Notes under the pieces: generated by a model
Seen by the model: only the letters and a program-made list of their open reading frames with translations
Databases searched by the model: none
Told to the model about the DNA's origin: nothing
Translations under genes and position numbers: made by a program
DNA from: DASYYE01 sp035946955
GTDB lineage: Bacteria; Actinomycetota; Actinomycetes; Streptosporangiales; Streptosporangiaceae
Assembly: GCA_035946955.1 (NCBI GenBank)
Contig: DASYYE010000021.1
Span: 1-32,002, forward strand
Length of the DNA stretch: 32,002 bases
Direction: 5' to 3'
Part shown: positions 1-8,602 of the stretch, piece after piece
How positions within the stretch are numbered: the first letter of the stretch is position 1
Layout of the letters: every line of letters starts with the position of its first letter

Positions 1-458
1 AGCAGGTGGAACGACCGCACACGGCGGACGGGGCCCAACCCGAGCTCATGGTGCACAACGCCCCCGCGGGTGCTGCGGCCAAGTGGGTCGCCTGCCAACT
101 CGAGGTCGAAATGCTGCGCCGCTGCGGCGTGCGGGTCACCCGGGCACGTTATGAGGACTTCGTGCGCGAGCCACGGCGCACGGTCGAGACGGCGCTGAAC
201 GCACTGGGGCTGGCCGTACCATCCGGGGGTCTCGAGCACATCGGAGACGGGACCGTGAAGCTGGGCCCCAGCCATGGACTGTCAGGCAACCCGACCCGGT
301 TCCGGGACGGTGACGTGACACTGCGCGCTGACGAAGCCTGGCGGGAAAAGATGGGCCGCCGCGACCGGGCCGTGGTCACAGCGATCGGCGGGCCCCTGCT
401 CATGCGGTACGGTGGTGCGGCTGGTCAGGGGCCACGCAAGGCAGGCAGTGGTGAGTGA
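1..458 (+). CDS. Sulfotransferase family protein, C-terminal part (5' end outside window)
   Basis: The reading frame is open to the left edge, so this is the last 150 or so residues of a longer protein; the GTG at position 6 is probably internal. The segment carries the RYEDFVREP block that is common in the C-terminal half of PAPS-dependent sulfotransferases. It then has the tail pattern GNPTRFRDG, a DEAW segment, and a run ending PLLMRYG, which is usual for actinobacterial sulfotransferase-family proteins. The PAPS-binding P-loop would lie upstream and is not visible. The stop codon overlaps the start of the next glycosyltransferase gene by 8 nt, so the two are almost certainly one operon. 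Two further sulfotransferases follow. The acceptor is unknown; a glycan is an inference from the neighbours. Confidence 0.75.
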   Translation, partial: QVERPHTADGAQPELMVHNAPAGAAAKWVACQLEVEMLRRCGVRVTRARYEDFVREPRRTVETALNALGLAVPSGGLEHIGDGTVKLGPSHGLSGNPTRFRDGDVTLRADEAWREKMGRRDRAVVTAIGGPLLMRYGGAAGQGPRKAGSGE

Positions 459-1398
459 GGCACCGGCCGCGGAAACCGCGGAAGAGTGGCCGCCCGTCAC
501 GGTGATCATGCCGACGCATGGCCGTCCGGAACTGGTCCGTCTCTCGCTCGAGGGGGTCATCGGCCAGACCTACCCCGGTCCCATCGACTGCATCGTCATC
601 CACGACCGGGAACCCGCCCAGGAGGAGCTGGCGACCCTGGGCACGGCGCAGCACCAGGTCCGCGTCACCACCAACACCCACTCCCCAGGTCTGGCGGGTG
701 CCCGTAACACCGGCCTCGAAATGGCCACGGGCGAGTTCATCGCGACGTGCGACGACGACGATGTCTGGCACCCAACCAAGCTCCAGACCCAGGTCCAGCG
801 GTTGCGTGACGAACCTGGCCTGCTCGTGGTGGGGACGGGCATCAGGCTGCTGCTGCCCGGGGACCAGGTGCTCGACTGGCCGGGGCGGGCACCCCACATC
901 GAATACCGCCTGCTCCTGCGCAACCGGGTGAAGGAACTGCACTCCTCCACGCTGGTGATGCGCCGTGAGCTGTTCGACTCACTCGGCGGCTACGACGAGC
1001 ACCTGCCCGGCGGGTACGCGGAGGACTACGACTTCGTACTGCGCGCGGCCAAGGTCAAAACGCTGGGCATGGTCACGGAGCCGCTGGCGGACATCCGTAA
1101 GAACGCGAACTCCTACTACCAGGGCAAGGCGGCCAACACCGCCGCCGCGCTCGAGTACATGCTGGCCAAGCACCCCGACTTCGCCACCAGCCGGCGTGGG
1201 CACGCGCGCATCCTCGGGCAGATCGCGTTCAACCGGTCCTCGATGGGCCAGCGTGGCCCAGCCCTGCGGTACGCCATGAAGTCGCTGTCGAGGTGGCCGG
1301 TGTCGCCCTACCCCTATATCGCGCTGGTCCAGGCCGTAGGGGTCCGCCCCGAGCAGCTCCTCCGGGCGGCGCGGCTGCTGCGCCGCGGCATGGCCTAG
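451..1398 (+). CDS. Family 2 glycosyltransferase (GT-A fold)
   Basis: This 315-residue protein is a typical nucleotide-sugar-dependent glycosyltransferase family 2 enzyme. The N-terminal strand VTVIMPTHGRPE (about residues 16-27) starts the Rossmann-like nucleotide-binding half. CDDDDVWHP (about 100-108) holds the metal- and sugar-nucleotide-binding DXD-type aspartates. GGYAEDYDF (about 188-195) supplies the ED pair usual for the catalytic base region. No membrane segment is evident, so it is probably cytosolic or peripheral. I chose GTG 451 (adjacent GTG 448 is possible); the frame also opens further up at 412, which would overlap the previous gene by 47 nt. It sits between sulfotransferase genes, suggesting it builds the glycan they modify. 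Donor and acceptor sugars cannot be told from sequence. Confidence 0.88.
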   Translation: MSEAPAAETAEEWPPVTVIMPTHGRPELVRLSLEGVIGQTYPGPIDCIVIHDREPAQEELATLGTAQHQVRVTTNTHSPGLAGARNTGLEMATGEFIATCDDDDVWHPTKLQTQVQRLRDEPGLLVVGTGIRLLLPGDQVLDWPGRAPHIEYRLLLRNRVKELHSSTLVMRRELFDSLGGYDEHLPGGYAEDYDFVLRAAKVKTLGMVTEPLADIRKNANSYYQGKAANTAAALEYMLAKHPDFATSRRGHARILGQIAFNRSSMGQRGPALRYAMKSLSRWPVSPYPYIALVQAVGVRPEQLLRAARLLRRGMA

Positions 1399-1435
1399 CA
1401 TCTGGACCTGTCATGCTGGCGGACATGGAGCGGCC

Positions 1436-2326
1436 ATGAAGACCCTGGTGCGGAACCCCGCAGCCTGGGCACGCCGCTGCACCCCCGGGCCGGTCGTCCG
1501 AGCAGGCCGTGGCGTGTACCGCGGGCTCGCCACCGCCACGGCGCCGCTGCGCCTGGAGCCGGACTTCATCCTCATCGGGGCCCAGCGGTGCGGCACCACG
1601 TCGCTGTTCCGCGCCCTGTCCGCCCACCCGCAGGTGGTCCCCCCCACCGTGCGCAAGGGTGTGAACTACTTCGACCTGAACTACTACCGTGGCCCGCACT
1701 GGTACCGCCGGCACTTCCCGCTCGCCACGGTGGCGCGGGGCCGTGCCGCCCGCCACGGCGGGGCCGTGACGTTCGAGGCGAGCGGCTACTACATGTACCA
1801 CCCGTTCGCCCTGGAACGCGCCGCCCATGACCTGCCTGGGGTGAAGCTCGTGGCGATGCTCCGAGACCCGGTCGAGCGTGCTTTCTCCGCGCACAAGCAC
1901 GAGTACGCACGTGGGTTCGAGCAGGAGGACTTCGAGAAGGCCCTCGCGCTGGAGGACGAGCGGCTGGCCGGCGAGATCGACCGGATGCGAGACGACCCCA
2001 CCTACGAGAGCCTCGAGCACCGCCACCACTCCTACCGGCACCGTGGCCAGTACGCGGAGCAGCTGGAGCGGGCGCTCGCGCACCTCCCGGCTGACCAGCT
2101 CCATGTCGTGGACAGCGAGAGCTTCTTCGAAGACCCGGCGCAGGAATACCAGCGGCTCCTCGAGTTCCTGGGCCTGCGGCCCTTCCTGCCGGAGTTCGGC
2201 AGGTTCAATGCCCGTCCCAGCCCGCCGATGGACCCGGTGGTGCACGAGCAGCTCACCGAGCACTACCGGCCCCACGACGAGCGGCTCGCCGCACTACTGG
2301 GCCGGCCACCGAGGTGGGCGCGCTGA
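1436..2326 (+). CDS. PAPS-dependent sulfotransferase
   Basis: A 296-residue sulfotransferase that would transfer sulfate from PAPS to an acceptor hydroxyl or amine. The 5'-phosphosulfate-binding loop is seen as IGAQRCGTTS (about residues 47-56). A lysine follows in RKGVNYF (about 73-79), matching the position of KE/PxFF in the heparan-sulfate sulfotransferase type. The 3'-phosphate-binding motif is RDPVERAFSAH (about 143-153). ATG 1436 has a GGAG sequence about 6 nt upstream. The coding sequence ends 59 nt before the ATG of the next sulfotransferase. The resemblance to the NDST/HS3ST-like branch suggests a carbohydrate acceptor, but that is inference. Confidence 0.9.
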   Translation: MKTLVRNPAAWARRCTPGPVVRAGRGVYRGLATATAPLRLEPDFILIGAQRCGTTSLFRALSAHPQVVPPTVRKGVNYFDLNYYRGPHWYRRHFPLATVARGRAARHGGAVTFEASGYYMYHPFALERAAHDLPGVKLVAMLRDPVERAFSAHKHEYARGFEQEDFEKALALEDERLAGEIDRMRDDPTYESLEHRHHSYRHRGQYAEQLERALAHLPADQLHVVDSESFFEDPAQEYQRLLEFLGLRPFLPEFGRFNARPSPPMDPVVHEQLTEHYRPHDERLAALLGRPPRWAR

Positions 2327-2385
2327 CGCGCCAGCCCCTGTGGTCTCATTACCAACGACAAGACCCCGACCGAACAGGACTGCCG

Positions 2386-3387
2386 ATGTCAGCGCAGGAG
2401 CACGAGACGACCCGGACCGCCCCCAGCACCCGCACGGGTGTACTGGTCACGGGCCTGCCAAGGAGCGGCACGAGCTGGGTCGGGAAGATGCTGGAAGCAG
2501 GCGGGGAGCTCGTCTACGTCAACGAGCCGCTCAACCCCCAGCACCCGCCCGGGCACTCCCCGGGCGTGCTCAACGCCGAGGTCGAACACTGGTACCACTA
2601 CATCTGCCAGGACAATGAGGAGCAGTGGCTGCGGGCGTTCACTGACACGCTGGCGCTGCGCTACCACCCGCTGGCAGAGATCCGCCGCAACCACAAGCCC
2701 TACGACTTCGGGCGGCTCGCCAAGTACTACAACGCATTCGCGAAGGGCCGCAGGAAGGGCCAGCGTGCCCTGCTCGATGACCCGTACGGCATGCTGTCGG
2801 CGGCGTGGTTCGCGAAGCGGCTCGGCTGCCGCGTCGTTATCCTGGTCCGCCACCCGGTGTCGCTCGTCGGGAGCTGGCAGAAACTCGGGTGGGAGCCGAG
2901 CCTGCCCGACTTGCTGGCCCAGCCGCTGCTCATGCGCGACATGCTCGGCCCGTACGAAGGCGAGATCAGGGCAGCCATCGCCAGTGGCGACCCGGTGGAG
3001 CAGACGGCCGTCCTATGGCGGGTGACCTACGCTGCCATGTGTGAAGTGGTGGAGAACATCGCTCCGGAGATCCACGTCCAGCGTTACGAGGACCTCGCCA
3101 GTGACCCGGTGAACGCCTTCTCCCAGGTCTATCAGGCGTGTGGCCTGACCTTCAGCCACGAGGCACGCCAGACCATCGTGGCCGCCACGACCGGCGGCGG
3201 CACGGCCGAAAAGTCGCATGAATGGAGCCTGAAGGGCGGGGTCTCCCGGACCGCCTACCGGCCCATGGACTCCCGCAGTTCACTCACCTCCTACCGCGAC
3301 CGGCTGTCCCCGGAGCAGATCGCCCGGGTGACCGAACTGACCGCCGAGGTCGCCAAGCGCTACTACGACGACGGCGAGCACCCGTAA
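2386..3387 (+). CDS. PAPS-dependent sulfotransferase (second full-length, divergent)
   Basis: A 333-residue sulfotransferase from a different branch than its upstream neighbour. The PAPS P-loop reads VTGLPRSGTSW (about residues 21-31). The 3'-phosphate-binding motif reads LVRHPVSLVGSW (about 153-164). A later RYEDLASDP matches the RYEDL block of the family, and the C-terminus has a YRDRLSPEQIARV segment. I prefer ATG 2386, which has an AGGA 6 nt upstream. A longer frame opens at GTG 2314, but its extra 24 residues look non-conserved and overlap the previous gene. It is the last gene before a strong hairpin at 3404-3437, so it probably ends the operon. Two or three non-identical sulfotransferases in a row imply several sulfation positions or acceptors. 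Confidence 0.9.
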   Translation: MSAQEHETTRTAPSTRTGVLVTGLPRSGTSWVGKMLEAGGELVYVNEPLNPQHPPGHSPGVLNAEVEHWYHYICQDNEEQWLRAFTDTLALRYHPLAEIRRNHKPYDFGRLAKYYNAFAKGRRKGQRALLDDPYGMLSAAWFAKRLGCRVVILVRHPVSLVGSWQKLGWEPSLPDLLAQPLLMRDMLGPYEGEIRAAIASGDPVEQTAVLWRVTYAAMCEVVENIAPEIHVQRYEDLASDPVNAFSQVYQACGLTFSHEARQTIVAATTGGGTAEKSHEWSLKGGVSRTAYRPMDSRSSLTSYRDRLSPEQIARVTELTAEVAKRYYDDGEHP

Positions 3388-3403
3388 CCCCGCGCCGGAC
3401 ACG

Positions 3404-3437
3404 AAAGAGCCCGTGCGGTCCTCCGCACGGGCTCTTT
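3404..3437. terminator. Bidirectional intrinsic terminator
   Basis: A perfect 15-bp inverted repeat (arms 3404-3418 and 3423-3437) with a TCCT loop. The outer bases are AAA/TTT, giving an A-tract before and a T-tract after the GC-rich stem on either strand. It lies 16 nt after the stop of the + strand sulfotransferase operon and 11 nt after the stop of the converging - strand glycosyltransferase, so it can terminate both. Confidence 0.9.
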
Positions 3438-3448
3438 GGCTTTCGGGG

Positions 3449-4303
3449 CTAGCTGGTCGGCGTCGGCGCAGGGGTGATGGGGGCACGCTGGGGGGAGAGC
3501 TTCTCCCGCAGGACCAGGAGGCCGTAGTGGGTCAGGTCCACGGAGTAGCGCTTCCACAGCCGCTTCGGCTCCCGGTAGAGCCGGTACAGCCAGCACAGCC
3601 GCATGGTGTGCATCCACTTCGGGTACCAGTCGACGGCCTCGCCGAGGTGGTCGAGGTAGCTGCCGCCGGTGATGAACACGGGCACGTTCAGCCGGTCCGC
3701 GACTTCCCACACCCAGTTCTGCTGCATGGGGGTGGGCAGGGACACGTGGATGATGTCGGCGTTGGACGCGTTGATGGTCTCGACCATCATGTCCATGTCT
3801 TCCTTGGTGAACTTGCCGGGGGTGCCGGAGAGCATGTCCCAGTGGCCGTGCAGGGTGCCGGCGATCTTCGCGGTGGACCAGCGTTCCCTGACATTGTCCG
3901 CGGCCTTCTCCGGCGTGCCCGGGCTGCACCCGAACAGGAAGTTCGAGTAGCCCTCCTTGTCGGACATCTCGAAGACCTTGGGGCAGATGTCGCCGTTGCC
4001 CTGGCGGCCGGGCATCGGGATGCCGAGCAGGCGGGAGCCGTACACGATCCCCCAGCCATCGGGCAGCACCACGTCGAACTTGTTCATCTTGTCGATGACC
4101 CCGGTCTTGTTGCCACGGATCACGTAGTCGGGGTTGATGAACGACACCGCGAGCCGGGACCGGGTCGCGACCGCCTGGCGGACCGCCTCGACGAACTCCT
4201 CGTCCGTCAGGGCGGACAGGCCGATACCCATGAAGTTGTACTTCTTGTCCCGGTACGTCTTGCCGAGTTCCATCCCCAGCGGCTCTTTGGCCTTGGCGGT
4301 CAT
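3449..4303 (-). CDS. WecG/TagA/CpsF family glycosyltransferase
   Basis: A 284-residue enzyme of the WecG/TagA/CpsF family (GT26), which adds the second sugar (often ManNAc or ManNAcA) to an undecaprenyl-diphosphate-linked primer. Visible family marks are FINPDYVIRGNK (about 55-66), the LPDGWGIVYGS loop (about 80-90) carrying the conserved Asp, FGCSPGTPEKAA (about 124-135), ADIIHVSLPTPMQQNW (about 182-197), and a C-terminal PKW...WLYRLYREPKRLWKRY region usual for membrane association. Its 4-nt ATGA overlap with the upstream epimerase gene shows translational coupling. With the epimerase and the sugar transferase at 8704, it supports lipid-linked assembly of a surface polysaccharide. The donor sugar is unknown. 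Confidence 0.9.
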   Translation of the reverse strand: MTAKAKEPLGMELGKTYRDKKYNFMGIGLSALTDEEFVEAVRQAVATRSRLAVSFINPDYVIRGNKTGVIDKMNKFDVVLPDGWGIVYGSRLLGIPMPGRQGNGDICPKVFEMSDKEGYSNFLFGCSPGTPEKAADNVRERWSTAKIAGTLHGHWDMLSGTPGKFTKEDMDMMVETINASNADIIHVSLPTPMQQNWVWEVADRLNVPVFITGGSYLDHLGEAVDWYPKWMHTMRLCWLYRLYREPKRLWKRYSVDLTHYGLLVLREKLSPQRAPITPAPTPTS

Positions 4304-5229
4304 GCCAGTCCCTCCGATTCAAGGAGCTTGCGCAGCCCGGTCTTGAGGTCGTTGCGTGGCGTCCACCCCGTGGCTTTCATCAGCTTGCTCGGGTCAGAGA
4401 TCAGGTGGCCGTCGCCCTCCCGCATCCGGGACGGCACCTGGCGGACGTCCAGCTCGTGGCCAGTGATCTCTTCAATGACGGCCATTACGTCCTGGATCGC
4501 GGTGCCGGTGCCGGTCCCGACGTTGAAGACCTCCAGGCCCGGGCCACCGGCCGTGGCGGCGGCCACGAACGCCGCCGCAGTGTCGGTGACGTAGATCAGG
4601 TCCCGCTTGGGCCACATGTTCCCGAGCTCGATGGGCTTGCCTATGGCAAGGGTCTTCATCACCTCGGGCAGCACGTGGGGGTTGGTCTCCCGCGGCCCGT
4701 AGGTGTTGAACAGGCGGGCCACTATGGACCTGACCTCGGGCCGGTCCTCGTGGAAGTCGGCCATGATCCGCTCGCCCAGCCACTTGGAGATGCCGTAGAT
4801 CTCATCGGGCCGCGCTGGCGCGTCCTCGGTCCACGGGTCGTCGGAGAACCCGTAGATCGCGCCGCTGGACACGGACAGGAAGGACGTCAGCGGCACGGAC
4901 CGGACGGAGCGGATCACCGCGTTCAGGCCGAGCACGTTGACGTCCAGGGCCTCGTCCGGATGGGCGTTGCAGTAGGGGATGAAGTGGAGGGCGGCCAGGT
5001 GGAAGACCGCGTCCGGTGCGAAGTCCGTGACGGCCTTCAGGTCGTCCGCGCTCCTGATGTCTCCCTCGACGACGGTGAGCCGGTCGGCTGGTTCCGCTGC
5101 CACCAGGTGCTCGCGCCGGCCGAGCCGGAAGTCATCGAACACCATCACGCTGGCACCGGTGTCCAGCAGTTGCTCGACGAGGTGGGAGCCGATGAACCCG
5201 GCTCCCCCCGTCACTACTGCTCGTTCCAT
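4300..5229 (-). CDS. NAD-dependent epimerase/dehydratase (extended SDR)
   Basis: A 309-residue extended short-chain dehydrogenase/reductase acting on nucleotide sugars, of the UDP-glucose 4-epimerase / dTDP-glucose 4,6-dehydratase type. The NAD-binding glycine motif is TGGAGFIGSH (residues 7-16), the acidic residues after strand 2 read FDDF (31-34), the active-site serine region is SVSSGAIYG (119-127), and the catalytic pair is Y145/K149 in YGISK. I chose the ATG at 5229 because the glycine motif must lie within a few residues of the start; the frame extends to 5316 but would overlap the stop of the upstream gene. It probably makes the sugar nucleotide used by the overlapping WecG-like gene. 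The exact substrate cannot be told. Confidence 0.9.
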   Translation of the reverse strand: MERAVVTGGAGFIGSHLVEQLLDTGASVMVFDDFRLGRREHLVAAEPADRLTVVEGDIRSADDLKAVTDFAPDAVFHLAALHFIPYCNAHPDEALDVNVLGLNAVIRSVRSVPLTSFLSVSSGAIYGFSDDPWTEDAPARPDEIYGISKWLGERIMADFHEDRPEVRSIVARLFNTYGPRETNPHVLPEVMKTLAIGKPIELGNMWPKRDLIYVTDTAAAFVAAATAGGPGLEVFNVGTGTGTAIQDVMAVIEEITGHELDVRQVPSRMREGDGHLISDPSKLMKATGWTPRNDLKTGLRKLLESEGLA

Positions 5230-5266
5230 AACGGGCGGGCTTTCTGTCTCGTGGATAGTTGGGCCC

Positions 5267-6763
5267 CTACGAGGAGTAGGGGAGGAAACACAACGCGGTG
5301 TGGTTCGGGTCGCCATTGCACCAGGAGGTGCCGTAACGGTTCGTGCTGCCGATCCACAGCCCGGCGCTGGTGATCAGCATGTCCCCCGCGTTCGCCCGGG
5401 ACATGGTGTAGACGGGCGAGCCGTCGGCGTTCTCCAGTACGTTCCCGGTGGCGGGGTCGAGGCCCTGCATGCCCGCGTCGGCGACAGCCCCGGGGCCCGG
5501 GGCGTTGCAGCCACCGCCGTTCTCACTCCACCGTGGGTGCCCGGCCACGTAGACCGCGGCGCTGTCGGCGGCCACGCTGAACAGCGAGTCGCAGCCGGTG
5601 TAGTTGACCCACGTGTGGTTCACCACGCCCTGGGTGGCGGGCCAGGCGGCTGACGCGTCGCACAGGCCGCTGCGGGGGTAGGTGCCGGTGGGCAGGTTCC
5701 ACGGGTGGTAGCCCGTCTCGGCCGTGTAGATGGTGCTGTCATCGGGCGACCATGCGGCGTCGCGGAGGTAGTAGGACTCCGTGCCGTAGCACTCGAAGGG
5801 GATGGGCGCGTTTGTGTTAGGGGTGCTCTGGCTGCCGTCGAACTCGGGCGAGGTCCAGGGTGTGACGGTGGCCGGGCTGGTGGCCAGGTTGATCATGAAG
5901 ATCTGCCCGCGGGTCTGGCCGCCGACCGAGGTGAACACGCCTTCGGCGAGGTCCAGAGTGCCGCTGTGGCTGAGCTGCTGGTTGGCCACCTGGGTGGGGA
6001 AGATGACGTTGCACTGACCAGTACTGCTGCACCAGTGGTAGTGGCCGGAGATATTGAGCCGGAGGAACCCGTCGTCAGCCCCGGTAGCAGGGTTGAGGCT
6101 GGTGAAGTAGGCGTTGTTGCTGCCGTTGATCGATGTGAACTGCCCGCCGACCAGCAGGTGCCCGCTGTTCGTCAGCGCCAGCGTCTGCACCTGGTTGTTG
6201 GCGTCGCGTCCCCAGCGGGCGACCAGCGAGCCGTCGGACGTCCTGATATAGGCGATGTTGTCAGCGGTGGCGCCGTCGACCTTGGTGAAGCTGCCACCGA
6301 TGAACGCGTGGGCGCAGTTGCTGGTCAGCGCGATCGAGTTGACCGCGCCGTTGACGCTGGGCGCCAAGGACGTGAGCGTGTAGGGGGCGGTTGCGCTGAA
6401 GCTGAAGAGGTTGTCCCGCGTGAGCGTGGTGCCGTTCGAGATGACCTGGGTGAACTGGCCCACCGCGTACATCGTGGTACCGCACTGCACGATCTGCTTG
6501 ATCTCGTCCGTGGCGGCGGTGGTGGAGATCGGCAGTTCCGGCGTACCGGCTGCGGGGTGGGGTGAGACCGCACCAGCGGGCTGAGCGCCGTGCACTATTT
6601 TGGCGTGGACCGCGGCACTGGACGGAGATCCGACTCCCGTCAAACCAGCAGCGGCCGCCCCAAGGGCGGCCGTGGCCGCGATCGCGGTGGCCCCGCTCCA
6701 CAACCGCCTGCGGCGACTGCCCCACAGCCTCTTGTGGGCCGGGCGCGTCGTGCCTGTGTGCAT
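5267..6763 (-). CDS. Secreted DUF5122-like beta-propeller protein (copy 1)
   Basis: A 498-residue exported protein. The start at ATG 6763 has a GGAGGA about 8 nt upstream. The N-terminus has a basic cluster (RLWGSRRRRLW, about 12-22), then an Ala-rich hydrophobic stretch to about residue 50, a Sec- or Tat-type signal peptide. The mature part has repeated blades of the kind LTNSGHLLVGGQFTSING followed by a LNPATGADDGF segment, which match the delta-60/DUF5122 propeller repeat. Cysteines that recur in both copies (for example QCGTTMY, GLCDA, TGCDS, WCNGD, LCFLPY) suggest disulfides in an extracellular fold. It is a close paralog of the next gene (7027-8490). The function is unknown; flanking polysaccharide genes suggest a cell-surface role. 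Confidence 0.82.
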   Translation of the reverse strand: MHTGTTRPAHKRLWGSRRRRLWSGATAIAATAALGAAAAGLTGVGSPSSAAVHAKIVHGAQPAGAVSPHPAAGTPELPISTTAATDEIKQIVQCGTTMYAVGQFTQVISNGTTLTRDNLFSFSATAPYTLTSLAPSVNGAVNSIALTSNCAHAFIGGSFTKVDGATADNIAYIRTSDGSLVARWGRDANNQVQTLALTNSGHLLVGGQFTSINGSNNAYFTSLNPATGADDGFLRLNISGHYHWCSSTGQCNVIFPTQVANQQLSHSGTLDLAEGVFTSVGGQTRGQIFMINLATSPATVTPWTSPEFDGSQSTPNTNAPIPFECYGTESYYLRDAAWSPDDSTIYTAETGYHPWNLPTGTYPRSGLCDASAAWPATQGVVNHTWVNYTGCDSLFSVAADSAAVYVAGHPRWSENGGGCNAPGPGAVADAGMQGLDPATGNVLENADGSPVYTMSRANAGDMLITSAGLWIGSTNRYGTSWCNGDPNHTALCFLPYSS

Positions 6764-6877
6764 CCTGCAATTCCTCCATGCTTCGGTTGGTTTGTGGTCC
6801 GCACGGCTTTCGCTGGCCCTGGCCGCTGTCTGCGGCACGGCCTGCGTTTAAACGTGCCTCTAACTCGCGGGGCTTGC

Positions 6878-6916
6878 AGTTTATCTGGGCATATCCCCCG
6901 AAAACTGCCAAACTAG
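6878..6916 (-). promoter_or_regulatory. Candidate promoter and upstream box of propeller copy 1
   Basis: On the - strand, a -10-like TAAACT (6878-6883) lies about 115 nt before the ATG, and the box CTAGTTTGGC (6907-6916) lies upstream of it. Both elements recur at almost the same distance before copy 2 (TAGACT at 8603-8608, the identical box at 8632-8641) in otherwise diverged DNA, which argues that they are functional. The spacing from the box to the -10 is longer than a normal -35/-10 gap, so the box may be a regulator site rather than a -35. Confidence 0.5.
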
Positions 6917-6937
6917 AAAATCACCATAAATGCCTTT

Positions 6938-6976
6938 GTGGTGGTGGTGAGCCGGGTTCCGGGTCACCACCACCAC
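6938..6976 (-). terminator. Hairpin terminator after propeller copy 2
   Basis: Perfect 13-bp inverted repeat (arms 6938-6950 and 6964-6976, GTGGTGGTGGTGA and its complement). The 13-nt loop contains a further CCGG/CCGG pairing. It lies 50 nt after the stop of the - strand gene ending at 7027 and just upstream of the promoter region of copy 1. There is no long T-run, as is common in actinobacterial terminators. Confidence 0.65.
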
Positions 6977-7026
6977 AGGTTGTCCGGCCTCAGGCAGGGT
7001 TGCAGCCCTATGGCCGCTGATGCGTC

Positions 7027-8490
7027 TCAGGCCTTGTACGGGAGGAAACAGATCCCGGCGTGGCCGTTGATGTTGTCACACCAGCTCGCTCCGAACCGGT
7101 TGCTGCTCCCGATCCACAGGCCCGCACTGGTGATCAGCATCGTGTCGGCGTTCGCGCGCGACATGCTGTAACGCGGATTCCCATTGGTGTTCGTGATGAG
7201 CGCCCCGCTGGCGGGGACGAGGCCCCACAGGCCCTTGTCGGGGATGCCGCCGGTGCCCTGGAAGTTGCAGCCAGCGCCGTTGTCCGCCCAGCGCGGGTGA
7301 CCGGCGGAGTAGACGGCGCTGTCGTCTGCGGCAATGCTGAACATCGAGTCGCACCCGGAGTAGTTGATCCACGTGTGGCTCACCGTGCCCTGGGTGGCGG
7401 GCCAGGCCGCGACCGCATCGCACAGGCCGCTGCGCGGGAAGGTGCCGGCGGGCAGGTTCCACGGGTGGTTGCCCGTCTCGGCCGTGTAGATGGTGCTGTC
7501 ATCGGGCGACCATGCGGCGTCGCGCATGTAGTAGGACTCGGTGTACCAGCACTCGAAGGGAGGGTTGTTCGCGGTCGTGGTGGTGGTGCTGCCGTCGAAT
7601 TCGGGCGAGGTCCAGGGCGTGACGGTCGCGGGGTTGGTCGCGAGGTTGAGCATGAAGATCTGTTTGCGGTGCACGCCACCTACCGTGGTGAAGACGCCTT
7701 CCGCGAGGTCCAGGTCGCCGTGGTGGTCGATCTGCTGGTTGGCCACCTGGGTGGGGAAGTTGAGGTTGCACTGGTTGGGTGGGGTGGGAGAGCACCAGTG
7801 GTAGTAGCCCTGGATGTTGAGGTGCAGGAATCCGTCGTCAGCCCCGGTAGAGGGGTTGAGGCTGGCGAAATAGGGGTTGGCGGTGCTGCCGTTGATCGAT
7901 TTGAACTGCCCACCAGCCAGCAGGTGCCCGCTGTTCGTCAGCGCCAGCGTCTGCACCGCTTTATCGGCGTCATGGGCGAAGCCCGTGTTCAGCGCGCCGG
8001 TGGTGGTGTTGACATCGGCGATGTTGGTCGCCGCGCCGCCACCGGCCTGGGTGAAGGTCCCGCCCAGGTAGGCCTGGCTGCAGTCGCTGGACAAGGCGAT
8101 GGTGTTCACGGTGCCGTTGGCGTTCGGGTTCCAGGATGAGACCGTGAAAGGTGAGGTGGCGCTGAAGCTGAAGACGTTGTTGCGTGGGTAGGTCGTGCCG
8201 TTCCACACGATCTGGGTGAAGGTGCCCACCGCGTACATGGTGTTACCGCACTGCACAATGTCGCGGATGAAATCGGTGGTCTTGGTCTTGGGCAACGTCG
8301 GCGTCCCGGCTGCCGGGGCCTCCATGACCATGGCCCCACCGACGGCGGCACTCGACAGTCCCGTCATCCCGGCGGCGGCCGCGCCAAGGGCGACCGTGGC
8401 TGTCAGCGCAGTGGCCCCGCCCACTATCCGGCGTCTCCGGCGGGTGCCCCACAGGCCCTTCCCAGCCCTGCGCATCGTGCCTGAATGCAT
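7027..8490 (-). CDS. Secreted DUF5122-like beta-propeller protein (copy 2)
   Basis: A 487-residue paralog of the neighbouring gene with the same layout: a basic N-terminus (GTRRRRR), an Ala-rich signal segment, propeller blades with LTNSGHLLAGGQFKSING, and a C-terminus ending CFLPYKA. Long blocks match copy 1 almost residue for residue, such as DAAWSPDDSTIYTAETG and MLITSAGLWIGS, so this is a tandem duplication that has since diverged mostly in the N-terminal third. I chose ATG 8490, preceded by GGAGG at a normal distance; an in-frame ATG at 8508 lacks one. It is expected to be exported and disulfide-bonded. Ligand or partner is unknown. Confidence 0.82.
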   Translation of the reverse strand: MHSGTMRRAGKGLWGTRRRRRIVGGATALTATVALGAAAAGMTGLSSAAVGGAMVMEAPAAGTPTLPKTKTTDFIRDIVQCGNTMYAVGTFTQIVWNGTTYPRNNVFSFSATSPFTVSSWNPNANGTVNTIALSSDCSQAYLGGTFTQAGGGAATNIADVNTTTGALNTGFAHDADKAVQTLALTNSGHLLAGGQFKSINGSTANPYFASLNPSTGADDGFLHLNIQGYYHWCSPTPPNQCNLNFPTQVANQQIDHHGDLDLAEGVFTTVGGVHRKQIFMLNLATNPATVTPWTSPEFDGSTTTTTANNPPFECWYTESYYMRDAAWSPDDSTIYTAETGNHPWNLPAGTFPRSGLCDAVAAWPATQGTVSHTWINYSGCDSMFSIAADDSAVYSAGHPRWADNGAGCNFQGTGGIPDKGLWGLVPASGALITNTNGNPRYSMSRANADTMLITSAGLWIGSSNRFGASWCDNINGHAGICFLPYKA

Positions 8491-8602
8491 ACCGCTGCCT
8501 CCATGCATCGTCGTTTATGGTCAGCGCGGCTTCGCCCGCCCCCGGCTCCTGCCTGTCGCAGGGCCTTGCAGAAACGCGCCGCTCAATCCCGTTGCGGCAT
8601 GC

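Noticed and set aside
3413..4594. 393-codon + strand frame opposite the WecG and epimerase genes
   Set aside because: It begins inside a terminator hairpin and its translation is typical antisense low-complexity sequence.
6764..6920. Cyclic-di-GMP (GEMM) or similar riboswitch before the propeller genes
   Set aside because: GCGAAAGCC-like pieces recall part of the GEMM core, but the ACGCAAAGCC and GGGCAAACC blocks are not present in either copy, so I report only a conserved leader.
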